From Streptomyces sp. CC228A (GTDB lineage Bacteria; Actinomycetota; Actinomycetes; Streptomycetales; Streptomycetaceae), in assembly GCF_021390935.1 (NCBI RefSeq), contig NZ_JAJPUI010000001.1, positions 744,001 through 808,000 on the forward strand: a DNA stretch of 64,000 nt, given 5' to 3'. A program made the position numbers and the translations under genes. Shown one piece after another: positions 45,169 to 54,576 of the stretch; position 1 is the stretch's first letter, and each line of letters begins with the position of its first letter. The notes below the pieces were generated by a model that saw only the letters and a program-made list of their open reading frames with translations, did not search any database and was not told the origin of the DNA.

Positions 45169-46533
45169 TCATGGCCGGTAGCCCAGTTGGGGGACGGTCG
45201 CGCAGTTCTCGGTCATCTCGCCCTGCGTGACCCAGCCGCTGCCGTCGCGCCAGCGCGCCACCGACAGGCAGGCCCGGCGGGTGGCCGGGGGCTCCGCCAG
45301 ATGGCGGAAGCGGACCGGCAGCAGGAGCCCGTCGGCCGTGTAGGGCTCGTCGCGTTCGAGGAAGCGCTCGACGCAGTCGCGCGTCAGGTCCCCCGCACCG
45401 CCGTCCAGGCAGGAGCGGGCCGCGTCGGTGAACCACATGGCCGCGGCCCAGCCCTCCAGCTGCCACTGGGAGCGCAGGGAGGTGTCCTCCCGATAGGTGT
45501 CCATGGCCTCGCGGAACGCGCGTACGGCCGGGTGCGAGGGGTCGTCGTGGTTGCGGCTGGAGCCGGTGGCCCACAGGGCGTTGCGGCAGCGGGGGGCGTC
45601 GGCGTAGTCGCGGGGGACCGCCGAGTTCCAGTTCTGCACGTTGGTGACCTTCGCCGTGACGGTGGCGCCGACGGCGTCCATCGCCTCGCACAGGCGGGCG
45701 TTGCCGTGGCTGTCGAGTGCGTCGAAGACGACGTCGGCGCCCTGGGCGCGCAGATCGGCGGCGACAGCCCGCCAGTTGGGGAGCGCGAAGTCGACGGTCT
45801 CGCGCACGACCCGGTAGCCCTCGGTCTCCAGTCCCCGGGCGATGAGCCCGGCGTACGCGGCGGAGGCGCTCTGGTTGTACGCGACGACGCCGGCGGTGCG
45901 CGCCCCGAGCCGCTCCTTGAAGTAGCGGTACACCTCGGTGCCGCCGTAGAGGACGCCGTCCCAGCCGGGCGCCGCGCCGGTGCGGGGCGCGGAGCTGCCG
46001 TAGATGCCGTACAGGTGCGGGTAGGTGGCGTACGCCGGGGTGATCGGCTGGCCGCCGATGTCGGGCACCCCGGCCGCGGACACGCGGCGGGCGGCGGCGT
46101 AGTCGAGGGACGTGGTGGCGACGAGGGCGAAGACGCCGCGCTCCCGGACCAGTTCCGTGAAGCAGGCGTGGTTGCCCACGCCGCTGCCGCCGTCGTCGCA
46201 GGTGAGGACTTCGACGGGGCGGCCGTCGAGGCCGCCGCGCGCGTTGAGGTCGGCGAAGTAGGCGAGGGCGCCCTCGCGCGGGCCGACGAACGCCTCGCCG
46301 CCGACGGGGCTGGTGGCACTCGTGATGACGCCGACCCTGACGGGCGCGCGGGAGGCGTCTCGGCGGGGCCCGAAGTCGCTCTCCGGCAGGCGGCTGCCGC
46401 AGGCGGCCACGAGCAGCAGCGGGAGCAGCGCCGCGACCGCCAGGGCGGCGCGCACCGCCGCGGCGCGTCCCGGCCCGGCCCCCGTGCCGCGCGGCGCCGC
46501 GCGGGGGTCGGCCGGGGCGCGAGGAGGCTCCAA
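45169..46533 (-). CDS. ABC-transporter substrate-binding lipoprotein (LivJ/LivK type)
   Basis: About 454 residues if started at TTG 46533; GTG 46452 is an alternative, since no good ribosome site is visible for either. Lipobox LLLVAACGS, then a type 1 periplasmic-binding fold: VRVGVITSATSPVGGEAF, SLDYAAARRVSAAGVPDIGG, AGVVAYNQSASAAYAGLIARG and ADVVFDALDSHGNARLC. It captures a small ligand (branched-chain amino acid, amide or urea class) for the fused Liv permease encoded at 47973-51020 in the opposite direction. Several extra cysteines suggest disulfides. Confidence 0.88.
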   Translation of the reverse strand: MEPPRAPADPRAAPRGTGAGPGRAAAVRAALAVAALLPLLLVAACGSRLPESDFGPRRDASRAPVRVGVITSATSPVGGEAFVGPREGALAYFADLNARGGLDGRPVEVLTCDDGGSGVGNHACFTELVRERGVFALVATTSLDYAAARRVSAAGVPDIGGQPITPAYATYPHLYGIYGSSAPRTGAAPGWDGVLYGGTEVYRYFKERLGARTAGVVAYNQSASAAYAGLIARGLETEGYRVVRETVDFALPNWRAVAADLRAQGADVVFDALDSHGNARLCEAMDAVGATVTAKVTNVQNWNSAVPRDYADAPRCRNALWATGSSRNHDDPSHPAVRAFREAMDTYREDTSLRSQWQLEGWAAAMWFTDAARSCLDGGAGDLTRDCVERFLERDEPYTADGLLLPVRFRHLAEPPATRRACLSVARWRDGSGWVTQGEMTENCATVPQLGYRP

Positions 46534-46540
46534 CGGAGTG

Positions 46541-47083
46541 TCAGCAGCCCGGTACGGCCGTGGCGTCGCCGCTGAGCTTCACCAGCGCGCACAGCGTCTG
46601 CTGCGAGACCTTCCAGACGTCGTCCTGGTACACGGCGGTGCCCCTCGCGTCGGGCAGCGGGGTCTGCTCGCCGACCCTCAGGTCGTAGGTGACCTCCGCG
46701 CGGGTGTCCGACACGAAGGCGATGTCGGTGATCTCGACGGAGGTGTCCCGGGCCTGCGGGTTCGCGGCGAACCCGAGGAGCACGGGGCGCAGCTGCTCCC
46801 CGTTCTCCAGCACCGCCACCTTGTCGTCCACGCTGGTCTCCGGCGCGAAGAACGTCTGCCAGTTCTCCTCGATCTCCTCGCGGGCGGCCTCGGCGTCGGC
46901 GGGCGCAGCGCCCGTCGGGGTGCCGTCGGGCCGCGCCGTGGTGGGGGCGATCTCCGTGGGGGTGATGCCCGGCGCCTCGTCGCCGTCGTCGCCGCACGCC
47001 GCGGTGAGCGGCGCCAGGAGGAGGATCGCCGCGGCCGCCAGCGCTGCGGTGCGCGGATGCCTGCCGGGACTGTTGTGGACCAT
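46541..47083 (-). CDS. lipoprotein with MTB12-like C-terminal domain
   Basis: 180 residues from ATG 47083. Lipobox LAPLTAACGDD, a Thr/Pro spacer, then a ~110-residue domain with EIEENWQTFFAPETSVDDKV, AVLENGEQLRPVLLG and the ending DVWKVSQQTLCALVKLSG. This resembles the secreted low-molecular-weight antigen MTB12 of mycobacteria. Role unknown. It precedes the substrate-binding gene by 7 bp, so the two share a message. Confidence 0.78.
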   Translation of the reverse strand: MVHNSPGRHPRTAALAAAAILLLAPLTAACGDDGDEAPGITPTEIAPTTARPDGTPTGAAPADAEAAREEIEENWQTFFAPETSVDDKVAVLENGEQLRPVLLGFAANPQARDTSVEITDIAFVSDTRAEVTYDLRVGEQTPLPDARGTAVYQDDVWKVSQQTLCALVKLSGDATAVPGC

Positions 47084-47185
47084 CTGGCTCACCACCGGGG
47101 TCGAAGGACGCGGACAGAGTGCGTTCCCCGGCATAGTGCAAGGAATCTGGACATGTCGCCAGCGCAGTGCCGTGAAGGGGTTCGG

Positions 47186-47976
47186 ATGCCGCGACGGTTG
47201 TGGTGGGCCGGGATCACCGCTCTGGCGGGAGGCGTGGTGCTGTGCGTCTTCGGCTGGTACGGGGTGTCGGGCGAGCGGTTCGCGGAGCGCCAACTGCCGT
47301 ACCTCGCGTCCGGCACGGTGCCGGGGGCGGCCCTGGTGGTGGCGGGCTCGGTGTGGCTCGCGGCCCTGTGGTCGGCCGCGGGCGCGCCCGCCGGGGAGCG
47401 GCAGCCGGAGGAGGCCCCGCCGGAGCCCGGGGGCCCTTCCGCCCGTCGTCGCAGGAGCCGCCGGTGCGCGTGCCGGGCGGCACGCTGGCCCACCGCCCGG
47501 ACTGCCCGCTGGTGGCCGGCAAACCGGACGTGGCGCCGGCCGCGGGGGCGGACCTCGACCCGTGCCCGGTCTGCGAGCCGGACGGGGGCGGTGGACCGGC
47601 GGGAGGCCGAACGGGCGACACGCGCGGCGGGGAACGTGCGGGCGGGCACCAGGGCGGCAGGCCCGCACAGGACCGGCGGGCCACCGCGGACGGCGCCGGG
47701 CCGAGCCACCGGGACGACGGTGAGGAAGGCGGCGCCGGGGGCGGACACGGCAGCCACGACGCCGGTGGGGAACACGGGAACAGCGGCAGACACGGCAACC
47801 GGGACGCCGGCGAGGGGCGCGGCAACGGCGGCGGACACGGCGGCCAAGACACCGGTGGGGAACACGGGAACAGCGGCAGACACGGCAACCGGGACGCCGG
47901 CGAAGGGCGCGGCAACGGCGGCGGACACGGCAACCGGGACGACGGCGAGAGACGCGGGAACGGCGGCGGGCCGTGA
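47186..47976 (+). CDS. membrane protein with Gly/His/Asn-rich repeat tail (frameshift near 47431)
   Basis: ATG 47186 after GAAGGGG. Two membrane helices at the N-terminus (LWWAGITALAGGVVLCVFGWYGV and ALVVAGSVWLAALWSAAG; I give them as positions 47200-47270 and 47330-47380) separated by a short loop. One G missing from the run at 47429-47433 shifts the frame. Repaired, it reads PGGPFRPSSQEPPVRVPGG, then RPDCPLVAGKPDVAPA and DLDPCPVCEPD (a Cys pair typical of a conserved short motif), and a low-complexity tail with a 30-residue repeat (GRHGNRDAGEGRGNGGGHG). The stop overlaps the transporter start (GTGA), so the two are co-translated; it may be part of the transport system. Confidence 0.7.
47762..47941 (+). 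repeat. 90-bp tandem repeat, two copies
   Basis: CCGGTGGGGAACACGGGAAC begins at 47762 and again at 47852. The first ~80 bp of each unit are nearly identical (one G/A difference). It encodes the Gly/His/Asn tail of the membrane protein and lies in frame with it. Confidence 0.85.
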
Positions 47977-50900
47977 GCTCGCTGACGTACCAACTGGTCC
48001 TCGCCGGGCTCGCCGTCGGCAGCGCGGCCGCCCTCACCGGCGTCGGGCTCATCGTCACGTACCGCGCGACGGGCGTGCTCAACCTGGCGCACGGCGCCGT
48101 CGCGATGGTCTGCGCGTACGTGCTGCGCCAGTTCGCGGTGGAGTGGGGCTGGCCGCTGTGGGCGGCGGCGGGCACGACCCTGCTGGTCGTGGCTCCCGCC
48201 ATCGGGCTGGCCCTGGACCGGGTGGTGTTCCGGCCCGCGGCCGTGCGGGGAGCCGACCCGGCGCGCACGCTGGTCGCGTCGATCGGCGTGTTCGTCCTGC
48301 TGGTGGGCGGGGCGGTACTGGTGTGGGGCGGCGGGGCGCGGGCGGACGCGCCGGTGCTGCTGGGCGACGCCCCGTGGGCGCAGCTCGCGGTGGCCCTGGC
48401 GCTGGCGTGCGCGGTGGGTGGGGTCACGCGGTGGACGCGGCTGGGGCGGGAGCTGCGGGCGGTGGTGGACAACCGGGACCTGGCCGCGCTGGACGGCGTC
48501 GACACGAACCGGGTCGCGGCGACGGGGTGGGTGTTCGGCTCCTTCACGGCGGGGCTGACGGGCGTGCTGCTGGCCCCGTACGTCCGGCTCGACCCGTACG
48601 GGCTGCCGCTGCTGGTGCTGGAGGTGATCGCGGTCGCGGTGGCCGCGCGGATGCGGAGCCTGCCGGTGGCGGTGGGCGTGGCGCTGGCCATCGGGGTGGG
48701 CCAGGCGCAGCTGACGCGCTTCCATCCGACGGGGTGGGCGGGCCCGCTGGTGCAGGCGGTCGGGGCGAACCTGTTCGTGGTGGCGCTGCTGGTGGTCGCC
48801 CTGGCGGCGCCCGCGGTCCGGGCGGGGCCGCGGGACGTGCCGGCGCGGGACGCGACCGCGGGGGCGCGGGCGACGCCGGGCGTGTGGGCGGTGGTGGCGG
48901 TGCTGCTCGTGCTGCCGCTGGGCCTCGCGGGTGTCGACCTGCGGACGTCGGTGCAGGTCCCCGCCCTGGCGGTGATCCTGCTTTCGCTGGTCGTGGTGAC
49001 GGGGCGGGCGGGGCAGATCTCGCTGGGCCAGGGGGCGTACGCGGGCCTGGGCGCGCTCTTCACGGCCCTGCTGGCGGCGGGCCGCGTCCCGGGCGTGCCG
49101 AGGATGCCGGAACTGGCGGCGCTGCTGGTGGCGGTGGCGCTGGTGGCGCCGCTGGGGCTGCTGACGGGCTGGCCGGCGATCCGCCGCCGGGGCCTCGCGC
49201 TGGCACTGGTGACGCTCGCGGTGGGCGTGGCGGTGAGCCGGTTCGTGCTGGCGCAGCCCTATGCGACGGCGGGCCTGACCGTGGTGCGCCCGGCGGCGTT
49301 CACGACGGACCGCCGCTACTACGTCCTGGAGCTGGTGCTGCTGGCGGCCGTGCTGGCGGCGGTGGCGGCGCTGCGGCGGGGCCGCACGGGCCGGGCGCTG
49401 GCGGCGCTGCGGGACCACGAGGCGGGCGCGGCCGCCGCGGGCGTCCCGGTGCCGTCCTGGAAACTGCTCGCGTTCGTGGCGGGGGCGGCGCTGGCCGCGC
49501 TGGGCGGCGGCCTGCTGGCGATGGGGGTGCGGGCCTTCGACCCGGCCGCGTTCGACCCGGTCCGGGCTTTGCTGTGGTTCGCGGCGGTCCTGGTGCTGGG
49601 GGCGGACAGCCTGCTGGCGCCGCTGGTCGCGGCGGCGCTGCTGGTGGGGCTGGACGCGGGCGCCGGGGGCGGCGCGGCGGCCGCGGTGATCGGCCTGCTG
49701 GCCGCCCTGTCGGCCCGGATCCCGCCACCGGCCTCCCTCCTCCCGGCTACGGCCGGGCGCCGCCCGGCGGTGGCGGTCCCCCCGCACGCCGCCCGCGCCG
49801 CCCCGGGAGCCGTACGGCGCCGCTTCCGGCTGGGCGGTACGGGTGACGGAAGCACGGGCGAAGGCAGCACGGGCCGGGGCGGGAACACAGACCCGGGCGG
49901 TACCGGCCGCGGCGCCACGGACCGAGGCGGGAAAGACCGAGACGGCAGCACGGGCCGGGGCGGCACGCGCCGAGACACCACCGGCAACGACCGTACGGGC
50001 GGAGGCACCACCAGCGACGACGGTGCGGGCGGAGGCACCACGAGCACCGACCGTACGGCCGGAGGCGGTACCGGCGAAGGCGGCAGCACGCGCCAGAGTG
50101 GTACGCACCGAGACGCGACCGGGCGGGGCGGTACGCGCCGAAACACCCCCGGCGACGACGGTGCGGGCGGGGGCACCACCAGCACCGACCGTACGGGCGG
50201 AGGCACCACCAGCGCCGACCGTACGGGCCGCGGCGGCAGCACCGGCCGCGGTGAGGCGGGCCGGGGCGGGGCGGCCCCCGCGGCTTCCGCTGGTCGCGCC
50301 ACCCGGCGGCCGCAGGGGACGGGCGGCGGCGACGGGGCCGGGCGGGAACCGGCCGACGGGGCCGCGCCGGCCGTCCGGTTGCGGGCGCACGGCCTCACCG
50401 TGCGGTACGCCGGGTCCACCGCCCTCGACGGCGTCGACCTCGCCGTGCCCGGCGGGCAGGTCACCGCGCTCGTGGGCCCGAACGGGGCGGGGAAGAGCAC
50501 CCTGTTCCACTGCCTCGCGGGCACGGTGCGGCCCGTGTCCGGGCGGGTCACGCTCGACGGCGCCGACATCACCCGCCGTCCGGCCCACGCCCGGACCCGG
50601 CTCGGGGTGGCCCGCACCTTCCAGGAACCGGCCGTCTTCCCGTCGCTGAGCGTGGAGGACAACGTCCGGGTCGGCGCGGAGCAGGGCCGCGTCCGCGGCG
50701 CGCCCGAAGCCGCCACCGAGCAGGCGCTGCGCCTCCTGGGGCTGGACGGCCCGCTCCGCACCCGGCGGGCAGCCGGGCTGTCCACCGGCGCGCTGCGCCG
50801 CACGGAGCTGGCCCGCGCGCTCGCCGGGCGGCCGCACACCCTGCTCCTCGACGAACCCGCCGCCGGTCTCGACGCGGCGGAGACCGCCGCGCTGGCCCGC

Positions 50901-51020
50901 GTCCTGACGGCGCTGGCCGCCGACGGGCTGGCCGTCCTGGTCGTCGAGCACGATCCCGACCTCGTCGCCGGGATCGCGCACACCGTCCATGTGATGGACG
51001 CCGGAAGGATCGTGACGTGA
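47973..51020 (+). CDS. fused branched-chain amino-acid-type ABC transporter: two permeases plus ATPase
   Basis: One 1015-residue polypeptide. Residues 1-290 are a LivH-like permease (ATGVLNLAHGAVAMVCAYVL). Residues about 300-600 are a LivM-like permease (ILLSLVVVTGRAGQISLGQG). About 600-798 is a hydrophilic, repetitive Gly/Thr/Arg/Asp linker (TGRGGTRRDTTGNDRTGGG). Residues 800-1015 are a LivG-like ATPase: Walker A GPNGAGKSTLFH, Q-loop ARTFQEPAVF, signature LSTGALRRTELARAL (degenerate from LSGGQ), Walker B TLLLDEPAAGLD and H-loop VVEHDPD. Permease-ATPase fusions occur in actinobacteria; the length and repetition of this linker stand out. Start is GTG 47973. The second ATPase (livF) follows by 1 bp and the binding protein is divergent. 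Confidence 0.9.
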   Translation: MSSLTYQLVLAGLAVGSAAALTGVGLIVTYRATGVLNLAHGAVAMVCAYVLRQFAVEWGWPLWAAAGTTLLVVAPAIGLALDRVVFRPAAVRGADPARTLVASIGVFVLLVGGAVLVWGGGARADAPVLLGDAPWAQLAVALALACAVGGVTRWTRLGRELRAVVDNRDLAALDGVDTNRVAATGWVFGSFTAGLTGVLLAPYVRLDPYGLPLLVLEVIAVAVAARMRSLPVAVGVALAIGVGQAQLTRFHPTGWAGPLVQAVGANLFVVALLVVALAAPAVRAGPRDVPARDATAGARATPGVWAVVAVLLVLPLGLAGVDLRTSVQVPALAVILLSLVVVTGRAGQISLGQGAYAGLGALFTALLAAGRVPGVPRMPELAALLVAVALVAPLGLLTGWPAIRRRGLALALVTLAVGVAVSRFVLAQPYATAGLTVVRPAAFTTDRRYYVLELVLLAAVLAAVAALRRGRTGRALAALRDHEAGAAAAGVPVPSWKLLAFVAGAALAALGGGLLAMGVRAFDPAAFDPVRALLWFAAVLVLGADSLLAPLVAAALLVGLDAGAGGGAAAAVIGLLAALSARIPPPASLLPATAGRRPAVAVPPHAARAAPGAVRRRFRLGGTGDGSTGEGSTGRGGNTDPGGTGRGATDRGGKDRDGSTGRGGTRRDTTGNDRTGGGTTSDDGAGGGTTSTDRTAGGGTGEGGSTRQSGTHRDATGRGGTRRNTPGDDGAGGGTTSTDRTGGGTTSADRTGRGGSTGRGEAGRGGAAPAASAGRATRRPQGTGGGDGAGREPADGAAPAVRLRAHGLTVRYAGSTALDGVDLAVPGGQVTALVGPNGAGKSTLFHCLAGTVRPVSGRVTLDGADITRRPAHARTRLGVARTFQEPAVFPSLSVEDNVRVGAEQGRVRGAPEAATEQALRLLGLDGPLRTRRAAGLSTGALRRTELARALAGRPHTLLLDEPAAGLDAAETAALARVLTALAADGLAVLVVEHDPDLVAGIAHTVHVMDAGRIVT
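50014..50230 (+). repeat. repetitive linker DNA in the fused transporter
   Basis: A ~48-bp unit containing GACGACGGTGCGGGCGG and CACCGACCGTACGG occurs near 50014-50062 and again near 50152-50200; shorter ACCACCAGC and GACCGTACGG units fill the rest. It encodes the Gly/Thr-rich linker. Confidence 0.7.
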
Positions 51021-51021
51021 C

Positions 51022-51716
51022 ATGAGCGCCGAGATGGAACTGCGCGGCGTACGGGTCCGCTACGGCCCGCTTGAGGCCCTGCACGGCATCGACCTGCTCG
51101 TGCCCTCCGGCACCGTCACCGTCCTGCTGGGCCGCAACGGAGCCGGCCGCACGACCCTGCTGCGCACCCTTGCGGGCGCGCTGCGGCCGGCCGGCGGGCG
51201 GGTGCTGTGGCGCGGTGCCGACGTCACCCGGCTCCCCGCGTACGAGCGGGCCCGCCGCGGCCTGCGCCTGGTGCCGGACCTGCGCGCCGTGTACGCGGAC
51301 CTCACCGTCGCCGACAACCTCGTGCTCGCGGCCGGGCCGCCCGGCGACCCGGCGCCCGCGCTCACGGCCTACCCCGAGCTGTGGCCGCTGCTCCCCGCCG
51401 GGCGGGCACCCTCTCCGGCGGCGAGCAGCGCATGCTCGCGCTCAGCCGGCTCGTGCTGCCGCCCCCGGCGGCGGCCCCTGCGGGTCGTCCTCGTGGACGA
51501 GCCCGCGCTGGGCCTCTCCCCGCCGCGACCGCACGCACCTACGCCCTGCTGGCCGACCTGCGCACGGCCGGCACGGCCGTGGTCGTCGCCGAGCAGCGCG
51601 TCCCGCCGGGCCTGCCGCGCGGCACGCTGGTCCACGAACTGCGCCGCGGCGCCCTCGCCTTCAGCGGCGAGCCGGCGGAACTCCTCCCGCCCGGGGCGCC
51701 GCCGCCCCGCCCGTGA
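51022..51716 (+). CDS. LivF-type ABC ATPase (three frame changes)
   Basis: Second ATPase of the Liv system, starting at ATG 51022 just after the fused transporter. Frame one gives LRGVRVRYGPLEALHGIDLL, Walker A LLGRNGAGRTTLLRTLAG and DLRAVYADLTVADNLVLA. At about 51404 it moves to frame two for the signature GTLSGGEQRMLALSRLVL, back to frame one at about 51470 for Walker B RVVLVDEPALGLSP, then to frame two near 51527 for TARTYALLADLRTAGTAVVV and the VAEQRV loop to the stop at 51716. Missing bases (one, two and one) explain all. The invariant Walker A Lys is Arg here (GAGRTT), which is not explained by an indel. Confidence 0.82.
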
Positions 51717-51816
51717 CCGCGGCGGCGGGGATGCCCGCGGGTCGCCGTCGCCGTACCGTCGGGCGCACGGCGAGGGGCGCACCGGCCGGGCCGGTGCGCC
51801 CCTGCTGCGGGACGGC

Positions 51817-52242
51817 TCAGCAGCGGCCGTCGAACCACCTGTTCGAGCTGCCCTTGTCGTTCATGTCGCTGTCCCACGTGGCGCCCCAGCCTGCGTCCAG
51901 GCACAGGGACCTGCCCTGGTAGTCGGCGTGCTCGTAGACGCGCACGCTGGAGAAGCTGCCGGGGTGCCCGTTGTTGTACCAGGACGAGCCGTGGTCGTTC
52001 ATGTACGCCATCGGGGTCTTCGTCCAGTTGGCGTTGGAGTGCTCGAAGCGGGCGACGCCCCAGCCGCCGAGCTGGAAGTCGGTGTCCTTCCAGACGCAGA
52101 GGAAGCCCTTCCAGCAGTCCGTGGGGACGCCGCGCTGGCTGCCGTTGTACCAGGACGTCTGGGCGTGGGCCGGCGCCGCGAACGCCCCCACGGCGGCCGC
52201 CGCGGTGAGCAGTCCGGTGGCCCAGCGGAGGGACTTGCGCAT
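51817..52242 (-). CDS. I36-family secreted peptidase inhibitor-like protein
   Basis: 141 residues. AAGGAGCACACTC then ATG 52242. Signal peptide ends AAPAHAQTS. The rest is a beta/gamma-crystallin-like I36 fold with four Cys (PTDCWKGFLCVW, GRSLCLDAGW, WFDGRC) and GSSWYNNGHPGSFSSVRVYE. I36 includes the Streptomyces metalloproteinase inhibitor SMPI. Extracellular, probably an inhibitor of secreted metallopeptidases; two M23 metallopeptidase genes are 1-3 kb away. Upstream tandem repeats replace a normal promoter region. Confidence 0.9.
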   Translation of the reverse strand: MRKSLRWATGLLTAAAAVGAFAAPAHAQTSWYNGSQRGVPTDCWKGFLCVWKDTDFQLGGWGVARFEHSNANWTKTPMAYMNDHGSSWYNNGHPGSFSSVRVYEHADYQGRSLCLDAGWGATWDSDMNDKGSSNRWFDGRC

Positions 52243-52257
52243 GAGTGTGCTCCTTCG

Positions 52258-52391
52258 GAGATCGGTGAGATCGATGAGATCGGTGAGATCGGTGGAACCG
52301 CCGCGACCGACGAGTCGGCGCGTCGATGGATCGGTGGGCCGGTGGGCCGGTGGGCCGGTGGGCGAGTGGATCGGTGGATCGGTGGATCGGT
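52258..52391. repeat. 8- and 9-bp minisatellite upstream of the I36 gene
   Basis: GAGATCGGT or GAGATCGAT occurs four times in a row at 52258-52293, then GGTGGGCC-type 8-mers four times at 52333-52364 and GGATCGGT three times at 52368-52391. All share a GATCGGT-like core. It lies immediately upstream of the ribosome site. The remainder to 52556 holds no gene. Confidence 0.85.
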
Positions 52392-52556
52392 TCGTCGGTA
52401 AATGGTTGGGAGGTGGATCGGCGGGTCGCTGGGCGGGGCCGGAGGGGGAGCGGGGGCGCGGCGGGAGGTCCGCCGGGCCGCGCGGCCGGCGGACGGGCGC
52501 ATCGGCGGGCCCGCGGCTGACGGCCGCGCGGTCGCCGTCCCGCAGCTCGGGCGCGG

Positions 52557-53515
52557 TCAGCTCCGGGCGGGGCGCGCCGGCCCTCCAGCGCACGGGCGAC
52601 CGCCCGGGTGTAGAAGGCCGCCTCCTCGCGGAAGCGGCCCGCGACCGCCGCCCTGATGTGGTCCTCCTCGGTCCGGGCGCCCGCTTGCGCCAGCCCCGCG
52701 GCGCGGTTGCAGCGCGCGTCCGCGACCGCCGTGCGGCGCTCCTCGTCCGCGCCCGCGTCCCGTACGCCCAGCCGCGCCTCGGCCGGGGTGCCGTACCGGA
52801 AACCGGCCTTCCGCATGCAGGACCGCCAGGCGTCCAGTGCCCGGGTCCAGCGCGGATCGCGCTCCCGCTCCGCGGCTGTGAGGGTGCGCAGATGGGACAC
52901 GACCGCCTTGGCCCGCGTCCATGTGCGCAGATCGCCGTAGAGGGCTCCCCGTGCCTCGGAGAGGCAGCCGTCCGCGCTGGTGAACAGCGTGCCGAGGTCC
53001 GGCAGCCGGATCGTGACGGCGTCCCGCCGGGTGCCGAGCAGCGCGGTGTCGTAGGCCTCGCGCCGGTCCGGCGGCAGGGACGCCGCGTACCGGTTGTTGG
53101 GGTCGCCGCGCCGCGCGCGTTCCTCGGCGCGGCGCTCGGCCGCGTCCCGGGCCCGGAAGGCGGCGAACCCGTAGCCCTCCGCGCGGGCCCGCGCCTCGTC
53201 GCCGCTGCCGTACGGGTCGGCCGGCGGTGCGTCGCCGGTGCCGCCGAGCGGGGTCGCGGTGTACGTGAAGCCCTGCCCGCGCATGCACGCCGCGACCAGC
53301 CGCTGCTCGGCGAGGTGGAGCCGCTCCTGCTCCTGCCGCGTCGGCGTCGGCACTGCGGGCGGTGGCGTGCGGGGCGCGGCGGCCGGGGGCGGGCCCGGGG
53401 CCGTCGCCGCCGGTGGGGCGGCGGGGCCCCGGGGGCCGGCGCACCCGGCCGCTGCCAGCGCGAGGAGCGCCAGGGCCGCGTACCGTGCGCCGGCGCGGGT
53501 CGTGCTGCCGTTCAC
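52557..53515 (-). CDS. secreted lipoprotein, hypothetical (frameshift near the 3' end)
   Basis: GTG 53515. Lipobox LALAAAGCAGP, then a Pro-rich spacer, then a helical domain with ERLHLAEQRLVAACMRGQGF, paired Cys in TSADGCLSEARG and ALDAWRSCMRKAGFRYG, and EARARAEGYGFAAFRARDAA. No named family recognised, but four regularly placed Cys suggest two disulfides. In the first frame it runs on into non-coding repeats. One missing base near 52580 would give an end LEGPARPARS and the stop at 52557, which fits better. It follows the M23 peptidase gene by 16 bp in the same direction. Confidence 0.65.
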
Positions 53516-53531
53516 GGTGCGTCCCGTCCCG

Positions 53532-54354
53532 TCAGCAGGGGCGGCTGACGCCGCCGGTCTCGTCGCCCTTGAGGAAGATCGCGCTGACGTAGCCGACGCC
53601 GCCGGCCCGCAGCGGGAGCTGCACCCACTTGTCGTTGGAGTAGCCCTCGGCGTTGACGAGTTGGCCCTTCGTCCAGCAGTTCGCCGGGTACGACTGGTTC
53701 GCGTGCACGGAGCTGACGACGTCGCAGGACGTGGAGGCGCAGGAGCGGACGTTGGCGGTGGTCCAGGCCGTCACGCTCGTGCCGCCCCCGCCGCCCCCGC
53801 CGCTCCCGGGGGTGCACGGCAGGCCGACTCCCCGGTCCCGCAGGTACGGCACGGGGTCGATGCCGCGGACCGCCGTGGACGTCGACGTGCGGACCCGCAG
53901 GTGCAGGTGCACGCCGGTCGAGTCGCCCTCCGAGCCCATGAGCGCGATGCGCTGCCCGGCCGCCACGCGCTGCCCGACGGCGACGTCCCGGTGGTACATG
54001 TGCCCGTACTCGGTGACCGTCCCGTCCCCGTGGCGGATCCGGATCCACTGCCCGTAGCCCTGCGCGGGGCCGGAGTTGATGACCTCGCCCGCGGCCACCG
54101 CGTAGATCGGCGTGCCCTTGGCGTTGGCGATGTCCACGCCGTCATGGCTGCCGCTGTAGCCCTGGGTCACCCGGCCCGCGGCGGGGCAGGCGCCGGTGGC
54201 GGCGGCCGCGGCCGTGGGCGCGGCCGCCGCGGTGCCGGCCTGCGCAGCGCGGCGGGGGCGGTCTGGCCGGGCGCCGCGGCGACGAGCGGCATCAGCAGGG
54301 CCGCGGACGCCGTGAGGCGGCGCGAAGCCCGTTGCGGGACAGACGAAGACGCAC
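53532..54354 (-). CDS. M23 family metallopeptidase with C-terminal SH3-like domain (two frameshifts)
   Basis: GTG 54354 after GGGAG. Signal peptide core (LTASAALLMPLVAAAPG) needs one missing base near 54315 and another near 54245 to join the mature part. The peptidase domain has Zn ligands in GYSGSHDGVDIANAKG and GVHLHLRVRT, EYGHMYHRDVAVGQRVAAGQ between them, then a Gly-rich linker and an SH3-type wall-binding domain (TTANVRSCASTSCDVVSSVH, WVQLPLRAGGVGYVSAIFLKG). It is predicted to cut peptidoglycan cross-links. Co-directional with the lipoprotein; divergent from the next M23 gene. Confidence 0.85.
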
Positions 54355-54576
54355 GAGTGCTCCCTCTCCGGTGGGTCGGTGCCGCCGCCGGGTCGCCCCG
54401 GCGGCACCGCCTCGTCGGGCGGTGGTCCGGAACGTATCGGGGCGGGAGCGGCCCCGGGCATCCGTAACGTTACGGAGGGACGCCCCCGGGCCGCCCGCGA
54501 TAGGGATGGCCGGTACGGCGGGCCCGCGCAGCCGGGCCCGCCTGCCCTGCCGTCCACCCTCCGGGAGCGAACCCAC

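Noticed and set aside
52258..52391. CRISPR or att-site interpretation of the 8-9-bp repeats
   Set aside because: Units are far too short, contiguous and without spacers; no integrase nearby.
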